Positions 1 to 9,275 of a stretch of 64,000 nt of DNA are shown here, piece by piece. Numbering within the stretch: the stretch's first letter is position 1; every line of letters begins with the position of its first letter. The notes under the pieces are model-generated. The model searched no databases. It saw only the letters and a list, made by a program, of their open reading frames with translations, and was not told the DNA's origin. Origin of the DNA: an uncultured Anaerolineae bacterium (GTDB lineage: Bacteria > Chloroflexota > Anaerolineae > J036 > Brachytrichaceae); assembly GCA_938028725.1 (NCBI GenBank), contig CALIMH010000004.1, positions 186,001 through 250,000 on the forward strand, given 5' to 3'. The position numbers were made by a program, and so were the translations under genes.

Positions 1-19
1 CGACCTGACCTCTGCGCGT

Positions 20-2134
20 TCACGATTGCTCCGGATGCCGGGGTGGCTGCTCCGGGCTGTTGACAATCTCCGGCGTGAAATCGCCGAGGCCGTTGCTGAG
101 CAGCACCGGACTCTCGCGGGCGTCCGTGCCGGCGGTCGTGGGCGTCGGCGCATGGGCTCCATTGCCGTTCGAGGCGCCGTTGATCACGACAACCGGCTCA
201 TCTTGCGCGGTGGTGTTGCTGTTGGTTGCGTTGCTGGGGCTGGTTGCTGGATTTGGCTCGTGCAGGAGGGCGCCGGCTTGTTGGTTTTGGCTGCGGCGCA
301 GCTCGGCGATGGTCTGCGCGCGGATGGAGGCCAGCGTGCGCGGGATGACCTCCTCCTCGCTGATCAGCGTGTCAGGGTCTTGGTTGGCCTCGATGATGTC
401 CACAACCTCCTTGCCGTTGAGCGTGTTGCGCGCGAGGAGTTCCTCGGCTAGTGCGGTGACCTCCTTCCAGTGGCGGCGCAGCAGCCGCTCGGTGAACTCC
501 TCCATGCGCAGCCAGAAGTTCTCCAGCGTCTCGTCAGAGCCCATCGCGTTGATGCCGTTATCGTTGCCGAGAAAGCCGCTGTAGCGCATTGCCATGCGTG
601 GGCCGAAGTAGCCGGTCACTGCTAGCCGCCACAGGTTGTACTGCACGTTGCGGTAATCGCCGCCAACCGAGTTATAGATTTGGCCGGTCAGTATTTTCTC
701 GGCAGCGCGCCCGGCCAGCGAAACCACAATGTCGTACACGTAGCGCATCACCGGCTCAATGTGCTGATCCACCGTGTCCACCGGCATCACGTGGCCTTGT
801 GAGCCGGTGGAGAGGCGGACGATGGTGGCGCGCACGATCTTCTGGTCGGGCATGACGTAGTATTGCGCCACGGCATGGCCAGCCTCGTGGTAGGCCAACA
901 CGCGGCGCTGCGACTCCTCCATCTCTTCAACAGGGTTCTCCATGCCCATCACCTGTTCCATGAGGGCGCGGTCAATGTCGCGCTGGCTCACTTTGCGCCG
1001 TCCATCGAAGAAGGCGATGCGCACGGCGTCCTTGGTGATTGCGCCGGCGATGTCAGCGGGGGTCATGCCAGCTGTGTCGGCGACGATGGCCTCCACGTCC
1101 ACTGTCTCATCGTGCTGGATGCGTTTGAGGTAGCCCTGGATGATCTGCCGGCGGCTAGCGCGGTCGGGTGGGTCCACTGCGATCTTGGTGTCCAAGCGGC
1201 CGGAGCGTGTGAGCGCCGGGTCGAGCACTTCAGGGCGGTTGGTGCTGCCCATCCAGATCACGTGCCAATTGCGCTTGGGGCGGTATTCCAGGCCGAACAA
1301 GCCATATATCTTGCGCCAGAATTTCTCGCTGCGCGAGGGCTTGTTCATACCGTCCATTTGGCTGAGCAGCGTGGAGAGCGCAAACATGCCCAAGCCGAAG
1401 CCGGTGAAGCTGCCCATCATCGGCCCGCTGCCGCGCACACCGCCGCGGTTCATGCCGACGGCATCAATCTCGTCAATGTAAGCCACACAAGCGCCGTATT
1501 TCTTCGCCAGGTCGCGCGCCCACTTGCAAAAGCGTAGCACCTTGAGGATGTCCATGCCCCAGAACATGCCCTGGAAGCTGGTGCCTTGCGCGCTGATGAA
1601 AGCCATGCCCGACTCGCCGGCGATCGCTTTGGCCAGCATGGTCTTACCAGTGCCGGGCGGCCCATAGAGCAGCAGCCCACTGATGTAGCGCCCGCCCATC
1701 TGCTCGAACTCCTTGCGGTCGCGCAGCAGGCTCATCCACTGCTTCACCAGCTTGACCAACTGCGGCTGTCCCCAGTAGTCGTCGAACGTCACGGTCGTGT
1801 CATCACCAGGGCGGATGATCTCGGCCTCGGGCCGCGACAGAAACCAGAACAGCAGGCCGAACTGGATAACGATGGTGAACAGCGCCGTGATGATGAAGAC
1901 CACCAGTTGCACCAGCTGCCCCACCACGCTGAAGAAGATGTTGAGCGAGACGTCGTCAATGGTGGCTAGGAAGTAGATGGTGATAGCCAGGCTGACGAGA
2001 ATGAATATCTTGATGAAGCTCTTGATCGCCCGGCGCAGGCGATTGGGCCATCGGTTGTATGGGATGTCAATCTTCTTCTTGCGCTTGGGAGAGGGCAGCA
2101 CGCCCCTCAGGTCCAGCTTGCTCACACTTGCCAT
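20..2134 (-). CDS. FtsH-like membrane AAA+ zinc metalloprotease (704 aa, reduced outer loop)
   Basis: Predicted membrane-anchored ATP-dependent protease that pulls substrates into a zinc peptidase chamber. Numbered from the ATG at 2134: two closely spaced membrane segments (about 39-58 and 68-99), Walker A GPPGTGKT 158-165, pore loop FQGMFWG 187-193, Walker B YIDEID 219-224, arginine-finger region RSGRLD near 310, zinc motif HEAGH 416-420 and probable third ligand Asp493. The last 60-70 residues are low-complexity, rich in Asn, Thr and Pro. A GTG lies two codons upstream, but the GAGGAG site is 9 nt from the ATG and only 3 nt from the GTG, so the ATG is preferred. Unlike ordinary FtsH it has only about ten residues between the membrane segments instead of a folded domain of roughly 70, and an insertion of about 25 residues before sensor 1. 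The family call is firm; orthology to housekeeping FtsH is not. Confidence 0.9.
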   Translation of the reverse strand: MASVSKLDLRGVLPSPKRKKKIDIPYNRWPNRLRRAIKSFIKIFILVSLAITIYFLATIDDVSLNIFFSVVGQLVQLVVFIITALFTIVIQFGLLFWFLSRPEAEIIRPGDDTTVTFDDYWGQPQLVKLVKQWMSLLRDRKEFEQMGGRYISGLLLYGPPGTGKTMLAKAIAGESGMAFISAQGTSFQGMFWGMDILKVLRFCKWARDLAKKYGACVAYIDEIDAVGMNRGGVRGSGPMMGSFTGFGLGMFALSTLLSQMDGMNKPSRSEKFWRKIYGLFGLEYRPKRNWHVIWMGSTNRPEVLDPALTRSGRLDTKIAVDPPDRASRRQIIQGYLKRIQHDETVDVEAIVADTAGMTPADIAGAITKDAVRIAFFDGRRKVSQRDIDRALMEQVMGMENPVEEMEESQRRVLAYHEAGHAVAQYYVMPDQKIVRATIVRLSTGSQGHVMPVDTVDQHIEPVMRYVYDIVVSLAGRAAEKILTGQIYNSVGGDYRNVQYNLWRLAVTGYFGPRMAMRYSGFLGNDNGINAMGSDETLENFWLRMEEFTERLLRRHWKEVTALAEELLARNTLNGKEVVDIIEANQDPDTLISEEEVIPRTLASIRAQTIAELRRSQNQQAGALLHEPNPATSPSNATNSNTTAQDEPVVVINGASNGNGAHAPTPTTAGTDARESPVLLSNGLGDFTPEIVNSPEQPPRHPEQS

Positions 2135-2240
2135 TTGCACAAACTCCTCAACTCGCTTTGCAGCGCAGCCTTAGCTCGACAATCGCAGTATCTCACGATG
2201 GTAACATTGTTGCGCTGCTTTAGCAATCGGTGAGATTTCC

Positions 2241-3719
2241 ATGCCCTCGATCACGCTGCTGGGTCTTGGGCCTGGCGACCCTCAACTCATCACAGGTGAG
2301 GCGCGTGCAATATTAGAGCGCTGCGATGTGGTGTATCTACGCACATCCCAACACCCAGCCGTAGCCGCTTTGCCGCCGGAGCGCCTCCGCACGTTCGACC
2401 ACCTGTATCAAGACGCCGTGGATTTCGCTGACGTGTATCGCCACATTGCTGAGCAGATCGTGGCCATGGCCGAGCAGGGCGAGGATGTGACCTACGCCGT
2501 GCCAGGGCATCCGCTGGTTGGCGAAGCAAGCAGCGCGCTGATCTTGCAGCGCGCAAAAGAGAAGGGCATCCCCGTCCGCGTGATCGCCGGGGTGAGCTTT
2601 GTCGAATCGGTGCTTGCCAAGTTGGCCACCCATCTGGATAACCCGGCCGAGGCCGATCTGCTGCAAGGCTGGCAGATATGCGATGCGTTGGAATTGGCCC
2701 AGGCGCATCATCCGCCGCTCAACCCTGATCGCCCGGCGCTGATCGCGCAGGTGTACTCGCGGTTGGTCGCCTCCGACGTGAAGCTAACCCTGATGAACCA
2801 ATACCCGCCGCGTCATCCCATCTTCATCGTGCGCGAAACCGAAAGCGCGCCGCGTCGGGTGCCGCTGCACGAGCTGGACCACAGCGACGCCTTCGACCAC
2901 TTGACCAGCGTGTGCGTGCCGCCCGTGTCGTCCGCGTCGGGGTTTGAGGCGCTGCAGGAGCTGGTGGCGCACTTGCGCGCGCCGGAGGGTTGTCCCTGGG
3001 ATCGCGAGCAAACGCATGAGTCACTGCGCCACACCTTGCTGGAGGAAACCTACGAGGTCCTGCACGCGATAGACACCGGCGACATGCGCGCCTTGCGCGA
3101 GGAGCTGGGCGATCTGCTGCTCAACGTCGTGATGCAGGTGCAGATCGCCACCGAGGGCGAGGTGTTCCGCATGACCGACGTGATCGCCGATGTGATCGCC
3201 AAGCTGATCCGCCGCCACCCACACGTCTTTGGCGAGGCCCGAGCACACAATGCGGAGCAAGTGCTGGCACAATGGCACGCCCTGAAGCAGCGCGAGCGCG
3301 CCGCAGCAACGGAGACAGCCTCTGCCCTGGACGGGATCGCGCCGACCTTGCCGGCGCTCGCCCAAGCGCAGAAAATGGCGCGCCGCGCCGAGCAGGCTGG
3401 CTTTCGCTGGCAAACTCACGAGGAGCGGCTGCGCAAGGTGCGCGAAGAGCTGGAGGAGGTCATCCACGCGCAGAACGCCGCCCACCGCGCCGAGGAGTTC
3501 GGCGACCTCATCTTCACCATCGCCAACTGGGCTGATGGCTACGGCGTGGACATTGAGACCGCCTCGCGCAACGCCAACCTCAAGTTCGCTCGGCGCTTCC
3601 GCCGCCTGGAATCGTTGGTGCGCGCCCAAGGGCGAGAGTTGGCCGATTTGCCGCCCGAAGCGCTCCAACAGCTTTGGCAACAAGCGAAGTCAGCGGATGA
3701 CCACGCTGCCCGGCCATGA
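2241..3719 (+). CDS. mazG: Tetrapyrrole methylase-like / MazG pyrophosphohydrolase fusion (YabN type)
   Basis: Two-domain protein of 492 aa. Residues 1-220 form a tetrapyrrole (corrin/porphyrin) methylase-like fold starting with GLGPGDP and containing PGHPL 88-92. Residues 235-485 are a MazG nucleoside triphosphate pyrophosphohydrolase: CPWDREQTH 251-259, metal-binding LLEETYEVL with Glu268/Glu272, and EELGDLLL 287-294. A second, degenerate MazG half with EELEEV and EEFGDLIF motifs follows. The MazG part should hydrolyse non-canonical or damaged NTPs (house cleaning). The methylase part is of unknown substrate in this fusion family. The stop overlaps the start of the downstream phosphoesterase (ATGA), so the two are probably translationally coupled. 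No clear Shine-Dalgarno sequence precedes the start. Confidence 0.9.
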   Translation: MPSITLLGLGPGDPQLITGEARAILERCDVVYLRTSQHPAVAALPPERLRTFDHLYQDAVDFADVYRHIAEQIVAMAEQGEDVTYAVPGHPLVGEASSALILQRAKEKGIPVRVIAGVSFVESVLAKLATHLDNPAEADLLQGWQICDALELAQAHHPPLNPDRPALIAQVYSRLVASDVKLTLMNQYPPRHPIFIVRETESAPRRVPLHELDHSDAFDHLTSVCVPPVSSASGFEALQELVAHLRAPEGCPWDREQTHESLRHTLLEETYEVLHAIDTGDMRALREELGDLLLNVVMQVQIATEGEVFRMTDVIADVIAKLIRRHPHVFGEARAHNAEQVLAQWHALKQRERAAATETASALDGIAPTLPALAQAQKMARRAEQAGFRWQTHEERLRKVREELEEVIHAQNAAHRAEEFGDLIFTIANWADGYGVDIETASRNANLKFARRFRRLESLVRAQGRELADLPPEALQQLWQQAKSADDHAARP

Positions 3720-4558
3720 AGCTCGCCGTCCTCTCTGACATCCACGCCAACTTGGTTGCGCTTCAAACCGTGCTGGAGCACCTCGAACAGTGGCGCCCGG
3801 ATGTGGTGGTGGTGGCTGGCGACGTGGTGAACCGAGGCCCACGCCCCAAAGAGTGCTTGCGCCTGGTGCTGCAAAAGCAGCGCGAGGCAGGTTGGCATCT
3901 GCTCATCGGCAACCACGAGGAATACGTCCTCTCTCACACGCGACCCGATGCAGTGCGCTGTGCCTCCCACCTGCCTCTCTTCCAACCATCCGCCTGGACG
4001 TGCGAGCAAGTGGCGGAGGAGCTCAATGCACTATGCAGTTGGCCCTTCTGGCGCGATCTGGCTGCAAACCGTAACGGCGCTGCGGTGCGCATCACCCACG
4101 CCTCGATGCTGGGACTGCGCGATGGCATCTTCCCCGAGACGCACGAGACGGAGCTGGCCTGCAAGATGGGCGACCCGCTGCCGCAGGTGTTTTGTGTGGG
4201 CCACACCCATCAGCCGCTGATCCGCCTGTGCAGCGGCGTGTTGGTGGTCAACGCCGGGGCGGTTGGCGTGCCGTTCGATGGTGACCCGCGTGCCTCCTAC
4301 GCTCAGATCACTTACCATCGCAACGCATGGCACGCCGAGATCGTGCGCCTGCCTTATGACCGCGCACAAGCTGAGCGTGATTTCTACGACAGCACTTTCT
4401 TTACGGGCACTGCGCCAATCGGGCGGGTGGTCTTCCGCGAGTGGCAGCTCTCGCGCGGCTTGCTCTACAGCTTCATGGCCGAGTATGCCGCCCCGGTCCA
4501 GCGCGGCGAGATCGGGCTAGAGGAGGCGGTGAAGCGCTTTCTGTCTGCGCTGAGCTGA
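3716..4558 (+). CDS. Calcineurin-like metallophosphoesterase (YfcE/ApaH-like)
   Basis: 280 aa, cytosolic, single metallophosphoesterase domain. Metal-binding motifs occur in order: DIH 8-10, GDVVNRG at about 35-41, GNHE at about 65-68, and GHTHQP in the second half. These predict a binuclear-metal phosphatase or phosphodiesterase; the substrate cannot be read from sequence. The start ATG lies inside the stop of the mazG fusion gene (4-nt overlap), which links it to nucleotide clean-up. It faces the DUF72 gene tail to tail, with only 11 bp between them. Confidence 0.85.
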   Translation: MKLAVLSDIHANLVALQTVLEHLEQWRPDVVVVAGDVVNRGPRPKECLRLVLQKQREAGWHLLIGNHEEYVLSHTRPDAVRCASHLPLFQPSAWTCEQVAEELNALCSWPFWRDLAANRNGAAVRITHASMLGLRDGIFPETHETELACKMGDPLPQVFCVGHTHQPLIRLCSGVLVVNAGAVGVPFDGDPRASYAQITYHRNAWHAEIVRLPYDRAQAERDFYDSTFFTGTAPIGRVVFREWQLSRGLLYSFMAEYAAPVQRGEIGLEEAVKRFLSALS

Positions 4559-4569
4559 GCGCCGTTGCC

Positions 4570-5418
4570 TCACCAGAGCGGGAGTTGCCTGGCCGTCGGC
4601 GCGTCTGCCGAGCCGAGGGGCGGTAGGGGCAGCTGTTGGCTGACCAGATCATGCAGCAGCAGTGCAAGCGCTGGTGCGTGGGTGTCGTCCGGGTGGTGGG
4701 TGAAGAAGAACACGTCGTTGCCACCTCGAAGCCACTCGGCCACTCGCTGCGCCCAGGGGGACAGCCATGCTGAGTTGGCTGCCAGGTCGGGGTGACCCAC
4801 GTAGCGCACGAAGGCGAAGCCGTTGGCGCAGCAAAAGCGCGCCGGAAAACGCGGCTTGCGCCGTTGTGCCTCGTTTGTAGCTGGGTCGGTGGGCGGCGCG
4901 CTGAAGAGCGGGGCGGTGTCGAACGTGCAGCGCGTCGCACCATGCTGGTGCAGGACAGCGTCGAACGCTGCTTCGGCGGCGCCGAAGAAGTCCGCGTGGC
5001 GCGGCTCAACAGCAATGGGCAGGCTGCGATCCCAGCGCGCAAGCCATGCGTCCAAGTCGGCTAGCTGGGCCGCGCCGAACGAGGGCGGCAGTTGCAGCAA
5101 GCAAGGCCCGCAGCGGTCACCGAGCTGGTGCAGGCGCTCAGCAAACTGCTCGGTCTCTGCCTGGCAGTTGCGCAGCCGCTTGACGTGGCTGATCGCGCGC
5201 GGCACTTTCAGGCAAAAGCGGAAGCCCGCTGGCGTCTCGTGGCGCCAGCGGGCGATGGTCTGGGCGGAAGGTAGTGCGTAGAAGGTGGTGTTGCCCTCCA
5301 CGGTGTTGAGCCGTCGGCTGTAGGCGGCAAGGAACGCCGAGGGTTGGGTGCCTGGTGGGAAGAAGGAGCCGACCCAGCGCTGCTGTCCCCACAGTGGCGT
5401 GCCAACGTAGAGCGTCAT
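4570..5418 (-). CDS. DUF72 (YecE-like) TIM-barrel protein
   Basis: 282 aa. It begins with the family's hallmark YVGTPLWG, followed by RRLNTVEGNTTFY, FRFCLKVPRAISH and a late FFFTHHPDD segment, all typical of DUF72/YecE proteins. No enzymatic role is established for this family. It lies 25 bp downstream of the trpB-like gene on the same strand and may be co-transcribed. There is a Cys-containing QLPPSF core and an LP-rich tail. No membrane segment or signal peptide is present. The start has no convincing Shine-Dalgarno sequence. Confidence 0.85.
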   Translation of the reverse strand: MTLYVGTPLWGQQRWVGSFFPPGTQPSAFLAAYSRRLNTVEGNTTFYALPSAQTIARWRHETPAGFRFCLKVPRAISHVKRLRNCQAETEQFAERLHQLGDRCGPCLLQLPPSFGAAQLADLDAWLARWDRSLPIAVEPRHADFFGAAEAAFDAVLHQHGATRCTFDTAPLFSAPPTDPATNEAQRRKPRFPARFCCANGFAFVRYVGHPDLAANSAWLSPWAQRVAEWLRGGNDVFFFTHHPDDTHAPALALLLHDLVSQQLPLPPLGSADAPTARQLPLW

Positions 5419-5443
5419 CTGGAGGGGGCGCGGTGAGCGGCCA

Positions 5444-6802
5444 TCACACCTGCGGCAGCTCTGCCAGCGCGCGCTGAATTTCCTCCTCAGGCAGGTTATA
5501 GTCCTGCAGCTCGCCGCGCAGATAGCGCTCGTAGGCAGTCATGTCGAAATGCCCATGGCCGCACAGGTTGAACACAATCGTGCGGCTGACGCCCTCCTCG
5601 CGGCAGCGGATCGCCTCGTCCACAGCGCCACGGATGGCGTGGGCGGCCTCCGGAGCAGGGACGATCCCCTCGGTGCGCGCGAAGAGCAGCCCGGCCTCGA
5701 AGGTGGCAAGCTGCGGGACAGCGCGCGCCTCGATGACGCCGGCGCGGTACAGCTCGCACACGCTGCTGGCCATGCCGTGGTAGCGCAACCCCCCGGCGTG
5801 GATGGGGGCTGGCACAAAGCTGTGGCCGAGCGTGTACATCTTGAGCAGGGGCGTCATCATGCTGGTGTCGCCGAAGTCGTAGGCATACACCCCGCGCGTG
5901 AGCGAAGGCGCTGCCGTTGGCTCGATAGCGACCACACGCAGATTGGGCGCTCGGCCGGTCAGCTTGTCGCCGATGAAGGGGTAGGTGAAGCCGGCAAAGT
6001 TGCTGCCGCCGCCGATGGCCCCTACCAAGATGTCGGGATAGACGCCGGCCATCTCAAGTTGGCGCTTGGCCTCCAGGCCGATCACCGTTTGGTGCATCAG
6101 CACGTGGTTCAGCACCGAGCCGAGCGCATACTTGGTCGGCGTCTTGCTGGTGACAGCGTCCTCGACGGCCTCGCTGATGGCGATGCCAAGCGAACCGGGG
6201 GAGTCAGGGTCGGCAGCGAGCACGGCGCGGCCAGCGTTGGTGTCGTTGCTGGGGCTGGGCACCACCTGCGCGCCCCAGGTCTCCATCAACGCACGTCGGT
6301 AGGGCTTCTGCTCGTAGCTGACGCGCACCATGTACACCTTGACCTCGATGTCGAACAACTTGCCGGCAAATGCCAGTGCGCTCCCCCACTGGCCGGCGCC
6401 GGTCTCGGTTGTGATGCGTTTGGTCCCGGCCTGGCGGTTGTAAAACGCCTGAGCGACGGCGGTGTTCGGCTTGTGGCTGCCGGCTGGGCTGACGCCTTCG
6501 TACTTGTAGAAAATCTTGGCGGGGGTTTGCAGCGCGCGCTCCAACCGATGCGCGCGATACAGCGGGGTGGGCCGCCATAGGCGATATACCTCGCGCACCG
6601 GCTCCGGTATCTCGATGTAGCGCTCTTTGGAAACTTCCTGGCGGATCAGCTCCATGGGGAACAGCGGCGCCAGGTCATCTGGGCCAACCGGCTGTTTTGT
6701 GCCTGGGTGGAGCACCGGGGGCAGGTTGAAGGGCAGATCGGCCTGAATGTTGTACCAAGCTTTGGGAATATCCTCCTCGTCGAGGACGAGTTTGGTGTGC
6801 AT
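5444..6802 (-). CDS. trpB: Tryptophan synthase beta chain, TrpB2 type
   Basis: Pyridoxal-phosphate enzyme joining indole and serine to make tryptophan. Numbered from ATG 6802 (452 aa): PLP lysine in GSHKPNTA (Lys111), TETGAGQWG with the conserved Glu133, and phosphate-binding GGGSN. The long N-terminal extension (PKAWYNI.ADLP) and C-terminal [12 protein letters not shown] identify the TrpB2 subfamily, which often works without a partner alpha subunit. No trpA or other trp gene is in the window, so it may act as an indole-salvage enzyme (inference). An in-frame start 12 codons upstream is disfavoured: TACAAC at 6810-6815 sits 7 nt before ATG 6802. Confidence 0.92.
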   Translation of the reverse strand: MHTKLVLDEEDIPKAWYNIQADLPFNLPPVLHPGTKQPVGPDDLAPLFPMELIRQEVSKERYIEIPEPVREVYRLWRPTPLYRAHRLERALQTPAKIFYKYEGVSPAGSHKPNTAVAQAFYNRQAGTKRITTETGAGQWGSALAFAGKLFDIEVKVYMVRVSYEQKPYRRALMETWGAQVVPSPSNDTNAGRAVLAADPDSPGSLGIAISEAVEDAVTSKTPTKYALGSVLNHVLMHQTVIGLEAKRQLEMAGVYPDILVGAIGGGSNFAGFTYPFIGDKLTGRAPNLRVVAIEPTAAPSLTRGVYAYDFGDTSMMTPLLKMYTLGHSFVPAPIHAGGLRYHGMASSVCELYRAGVIEARAVPQLATFEAGLLFARTEGIVPAPEAAHAIRGAVDEAIRCREEGVSRTIVFNLCGHGHFDMTAYERYLRGELQDYNLPEEEIQRALAELPQV

Positions 6803-6809
6803 GTGCCCT

Positions 6810-6815
6810 GTTGTA
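6810..6815 (-). promoter_or_regulatory. -10-like box for trpB, near-leaderless start
   Basis: On the minus strand TACAAC, preceded by TG-C (TGCTACAAC, extended -10 form), ends 7 nt before the ATG at 6802. No Shine-Dalgarno sequence at proper spacing is seen. Confidence 0.45.
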
Positions 6816-6840
6816 GCAAAGCTTGGGCAAGTTGGCAAAC

Positions 6841-6877
6841 AAAAAAGGCGGGATGGAGGCAGCCCACGATTCCCGCC
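6841..6877 (-). terminator. Intrinsic terminator downstream of the FmdB gene
   Basis: Inverted repeat GGCGGGA (6847-6853) / TCCCGCC (6871-6877). On the minus strand it is followed directly by six T (6846-6841), the classic rho-independent layout for the gene ending at 6905. Confidence 0.75.
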
Positions 6878-6904
6878 CTCGCTTGCCGCCGCGTTTGCCG
6901 TGTG

Positions 6905-7195
6905 CTAGTTGGATGAAGCGTGGCTCTCGCTCTTCGCCGGCTCTGGGGTCGCGGATGTCTCAGCGCTAGACGTTTGGTCGCTGCTGGTGCCGTTCTTGTT
7001 CCCAGACCCGCTTGATTGCCTGCTGTCGGTGATGTACCAGCCGCTGCCCTTGAAGGTGACCGCAACCTTGCCGACGACGCGATACACATTACCGCTCCCG
7101 CACTCCGGGCACACGCTGATCGGCGGATCGGTGAAGCGCTGGGCACGCTCGAATTGTGTGTTGCAATCAGGACATGCGTACTGATAGGTCGGCAT
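6905..7195 (-). CDS. FmdB/CxxC zinc-ribbon regulatory-type protein
   Basis: 96 aa. Starts MPTYQYACPDC, the FmdB hallmark, with Cys8/Cys11 and a second CPEC pair forming one zinc ribbon, then a conserved FKGSGWYITD segment and a Ser/Thr/Asn-rich tail. The family is annotated as putative regulatory zinc-ribbon proteins; its real role is unknown. Start 7195 is chosen because the zinc-ribbon domain begins there and a perfect TATAAT lies 9 nt upstream; extending upstream would read through that promoter. It is single-gene and is terminated by the hairpin at 6841-6877. Confidence 0.88.
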   Translation of the reverse strand: MPTYQYACPDCNTQFERAQRFTDPPISVCPECGSGNVYRVVGKVAVTFKGSGWYITDSRQSSGSGNKNGTSSDQTSSAETSATPEPAKSESHASSN

Positions 7196-7204
7196 AGCGC
7201 CAAG

Positions 7205-7210
7205 ATTATA
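7205..7210 (-). promoter_or_regulatory. -10 box TATAAT for the FmdB gene
   Basis: Consensus TATAAT on the minus strand, 9 nt before ATG 7195, with no Shine-Dalgarno sequence between. A near-leaderless transcript is predicted. Confidence 0.55.
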
Positions 7211-7296
7211 AGCAGGCGAAGATAAGAAAAGTGTGAGATCCGCTGCCCTGCTCCTGGCGAATGCAATGCCAGGGAGGACGGAGGGCCTCGCCTCCA

Positions 7297-7302
7297 TATA
7301 AT
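7297..7302 (+). promoter_or_regulatory. -10 box TATAAT for the UbiA-family gene
   Basis: Consensus TATAAT followed by only 6 nt before ATG 7309. The predicted transcription start coincides with the start codon (leaderless). Confidence 0.6.
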
Positions 7303-7308
7303 CCTTTC

Positions 7309-8217
7309 ATGCCCAACGCCCGGCTGATCTATCGCTGGCTGCGCCGTCCGCTGCGGGGCGTGGTGCAGCTCACGCGCTACCGCGAATATGTGCTGTTTGT
7401 CACTGTCACCACGCTGTTTGGCGCCAAGTTCGGGGGCGGGGAGTTTGACCTGCGCTTGTTGATCGTCTGGGCGGCCAACATGCTGGTGGTCGCCTTTGCG
7501 TTTATGTATAACGACGTGGAGGACGCCCCCGACGACGCGCTGGATGTGCGTAAAGCGCAGCGCAACCCGATCAGCGCGGGGATGCTCTCGGCAACTACCG
7601 GCCGGCTGATCTGCACCGTCACCGCACTGGTGACCCTGGGCCTGTATGCGCTGCTGGGCGGGATGACGTTCCTGCTGGGAGTACTGAGCTTAGCGCTGGC
7701 GTTTTTGTATTCATGGCGCAGAGCGCGGCTGAAGGCTGTGCCGCTGGCCGACCTCGCTGTGCACAGCCTCTCGCTGGCCGGCTTGCAGTTCCTCTGCGCT
7801 TATTTTGCTTTCGATCAGGGCAAGCCACATAGCTGGCTGTTCTTTCTCTTCGCTGTGCTGATCTCGGTGTATGGCGAGCTGAACAACGAGTTGCGCGACC
7901 TAGCGGTTGATCGGCGCGCTGGCATTCGGCACACCGCGCACTGGCTCGGTGCGCGCGGCACCAAGCTGCTGATGATGGTTGTGCTAAGCGCAGCGCTGGT
8001 GATGCTGGGCCTGTTCCTTTGGCTGGAGATGATCCCGCTGTGGCTGGTGATCGTGCCAATCACCGTGGCGCCGATGCTGTTCGCCGAGCAAATGTGGCGG
8101 TTGTTGCGCTGTCGCTGCCTGCTGATAGAACAGCGCGAGGTGATGCACGAGCCGGCGCTGGTGACAGGCCTGCTCACTGTTCTCGCTTGGTTCGTGGGCG
8201 AGCAGCTAATCTTCTAG
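7309..8217 (+). CDS. UbiA-family prenyltransferase
   Basis: 302 aa integral membrane protein with about eight hydrophobic segments. The first aspartate-rich motif YNDVEDAPDD has Asn68, Asp72 and Asp76; the second is NNELRDLAVDRRAG. These bind Mg2+-diphosphate of a prenyl donor. Members transfer prenyl groups to aromatic, quinone, haem or lipid acceptors; the acceptor here cannot be assigned and no ubi/men gene is adjacent. Start 7309 is supported by the TATAAT immediately upstream; the longer 5' extension overlaps that promoter. Its stop overlaps the stop of the convergent HIT-like gene by 4 bp (CTAG). Confidence 0.85.
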   Translation: MPNARLIYRWLRRPLRGVVQLTRYREYVLFVTVTTLFGAKFGGGEFDLRLLIVWAANMLVVAFAFMYNDVEDAPDDALDVRKAQRNPISAGMLSATTGRLICTVTALVTLGLYALLGGMTFLLGVLSLALAFLYSWRRARLKAVPLADLAVHSLSLAGLQFLCAYFAFDQGKPHSWLFFLFAVLISVYGELNNELRDLAVDRRAGIRHTAHWLGARGTKLLMMVVLSAALVMLGLFLWLEMIPLWLVIVPITVAPMLFAEQMWRLLRCRCLLIEQREVMHEPALVTGLLTVLAWFVGEQLIF

Positions 8218-9275
8218 GCGCGCAGCGCGCCCTCAAGCTGCGCGCGCGCTGCGAACGGGTCTGCGGCAATCACCGCCTGGGCGTAGAGGTCCACTGCACC
8301 GATGTCAGATGAGCGTAAGCGGGTGCTGCCGCGATCTCCGATCCGCAGGATGACCGGAAAGCCCTCCCAGCCCGCTTGCGAGCCGAATAGTGGCGGCATG
8401 AACGCCACCACGTTGAAGCATTCCAAGCTCAGCGTGCGGATCACTGTGTGAAGGGCGTTTGCCAGCGCGTCGTCGAGTGCGTTGGCCAGCAGCCAAGTCT
8501 CGCGCGGGCGCAGCGGTGTGAGATACACCAGCCCGCTCACATCCGCCAAGCGAAAGGTCAGCCCCACATCGGCGTGCGCCGCGAACAGGTCGGCGAAGTA
8601 GTCGATGCCGTGCGCGCGGCGATAAGCCTGGGCATCGCGGCGGAGGCGCTCGACGCCGGCGTAGTGTGTTCCCCGCGCCAGTGCCACTTGAGCGTGGGCG
8701 TGCGAGATGGATGCGCCGGCTTTCAGACCCGCGTTCCAAGTCCACAAGAAGAAGCGGGCCTGTGGGTCATAGGCATGAGCGCGACATGCCCATTCCAGCG
8801 AGACCCGAAAGCAATCGCACAGGTGCGCAGCGGTGAGGCGGTGGATATCCGGCTCATCGAAGATCACCACGCTGCCCCATCCCTCCCAGCGGGCAATGTT
8901 GCTCGCGGTGATGCAGTGCGCGCCTTGGGCGCGCCCAAACACGTCCGCCGGCGTGGTTCGCAGCGGATCGGCGAAGATGTCCTCGTCGGCTTGGAGAGGC
9001 TGAGGGGCATCGCTCATGGGCAGCGGCCTGCGCGCGCGCAAGGGGTTGAAGGCCGCGCTCTCCAGCGTCACCCGGTTGGTCACGCGGATCACGCGCTGGC
9101 GCTCAACTGCGCCCCAATCGCCGAAGCGCTGCTGTGCCCATGCGCGCAGCTCAGGCGTTAGGTGCAGCACGCCCTCGCTCACGTCGACGCGGAAGATGCG
9201 CCGAAACCGCGCCTGGGCCTGAGGTGCCAACGTGGCGATCAGCGCCGGCAGGTCGGCTATGCTGAGTGAAGACAT
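8214..9275 (-). CDS. HIT-superfamily HxHxQ nucleotidyltransferase-like protein
   Basis: 353 aa. Contains SISHAHAQVAL with His192-Ala-His194-Ala-Gln196, the HxHxQ variant seen in galactose-1-phosphate uridylyltransferases and Ap4A phosphorylases, in which the nucleophilic His forms a nucleotidyl intermediate. Upstream, the FNPLRARRP and CITASNIARWEGWGSVVIFDEPD segments resemble the N-terminal half of such two-domain proteins. A GalT/DUF4922-like nucleotidyltransferase or phosphorylase is likely, but no sugar or nucleotide gene nearby defines the substrate. It converges on the UbiA gene with overlapping stops. Confidence 0.6.
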   Translation of the reverse strand: MSSLSIADLPALIATLAPQAQARFRRIFRVDVSEGVLHLTPELRAWAQQRFGDWGAVERQRVIRVTNRVTLESAAFNPLRARRPLPMSDAPQPLQADEDIFADPLRTTPADVFGRAQGAHCITASNIARWEGWGSVVIFDEPDIHRLTAAHLCDCFRVSLEWACRAHAYDPQARFFLWTWNAGLKAGASISHAHAQVALARGTHYAGVERLRRDAQAYRRAHGIDYFADLFAAHADVGLTFRLADVSGLVYLTPLRPRETWLLANALDDALANALHTVIRTLSLECFNVVAFMPPLFGSQAGWEGFPVILRIGDRGSTRLRSSDIGAVDLYAQAVIAADPFAARAQLEGALRA

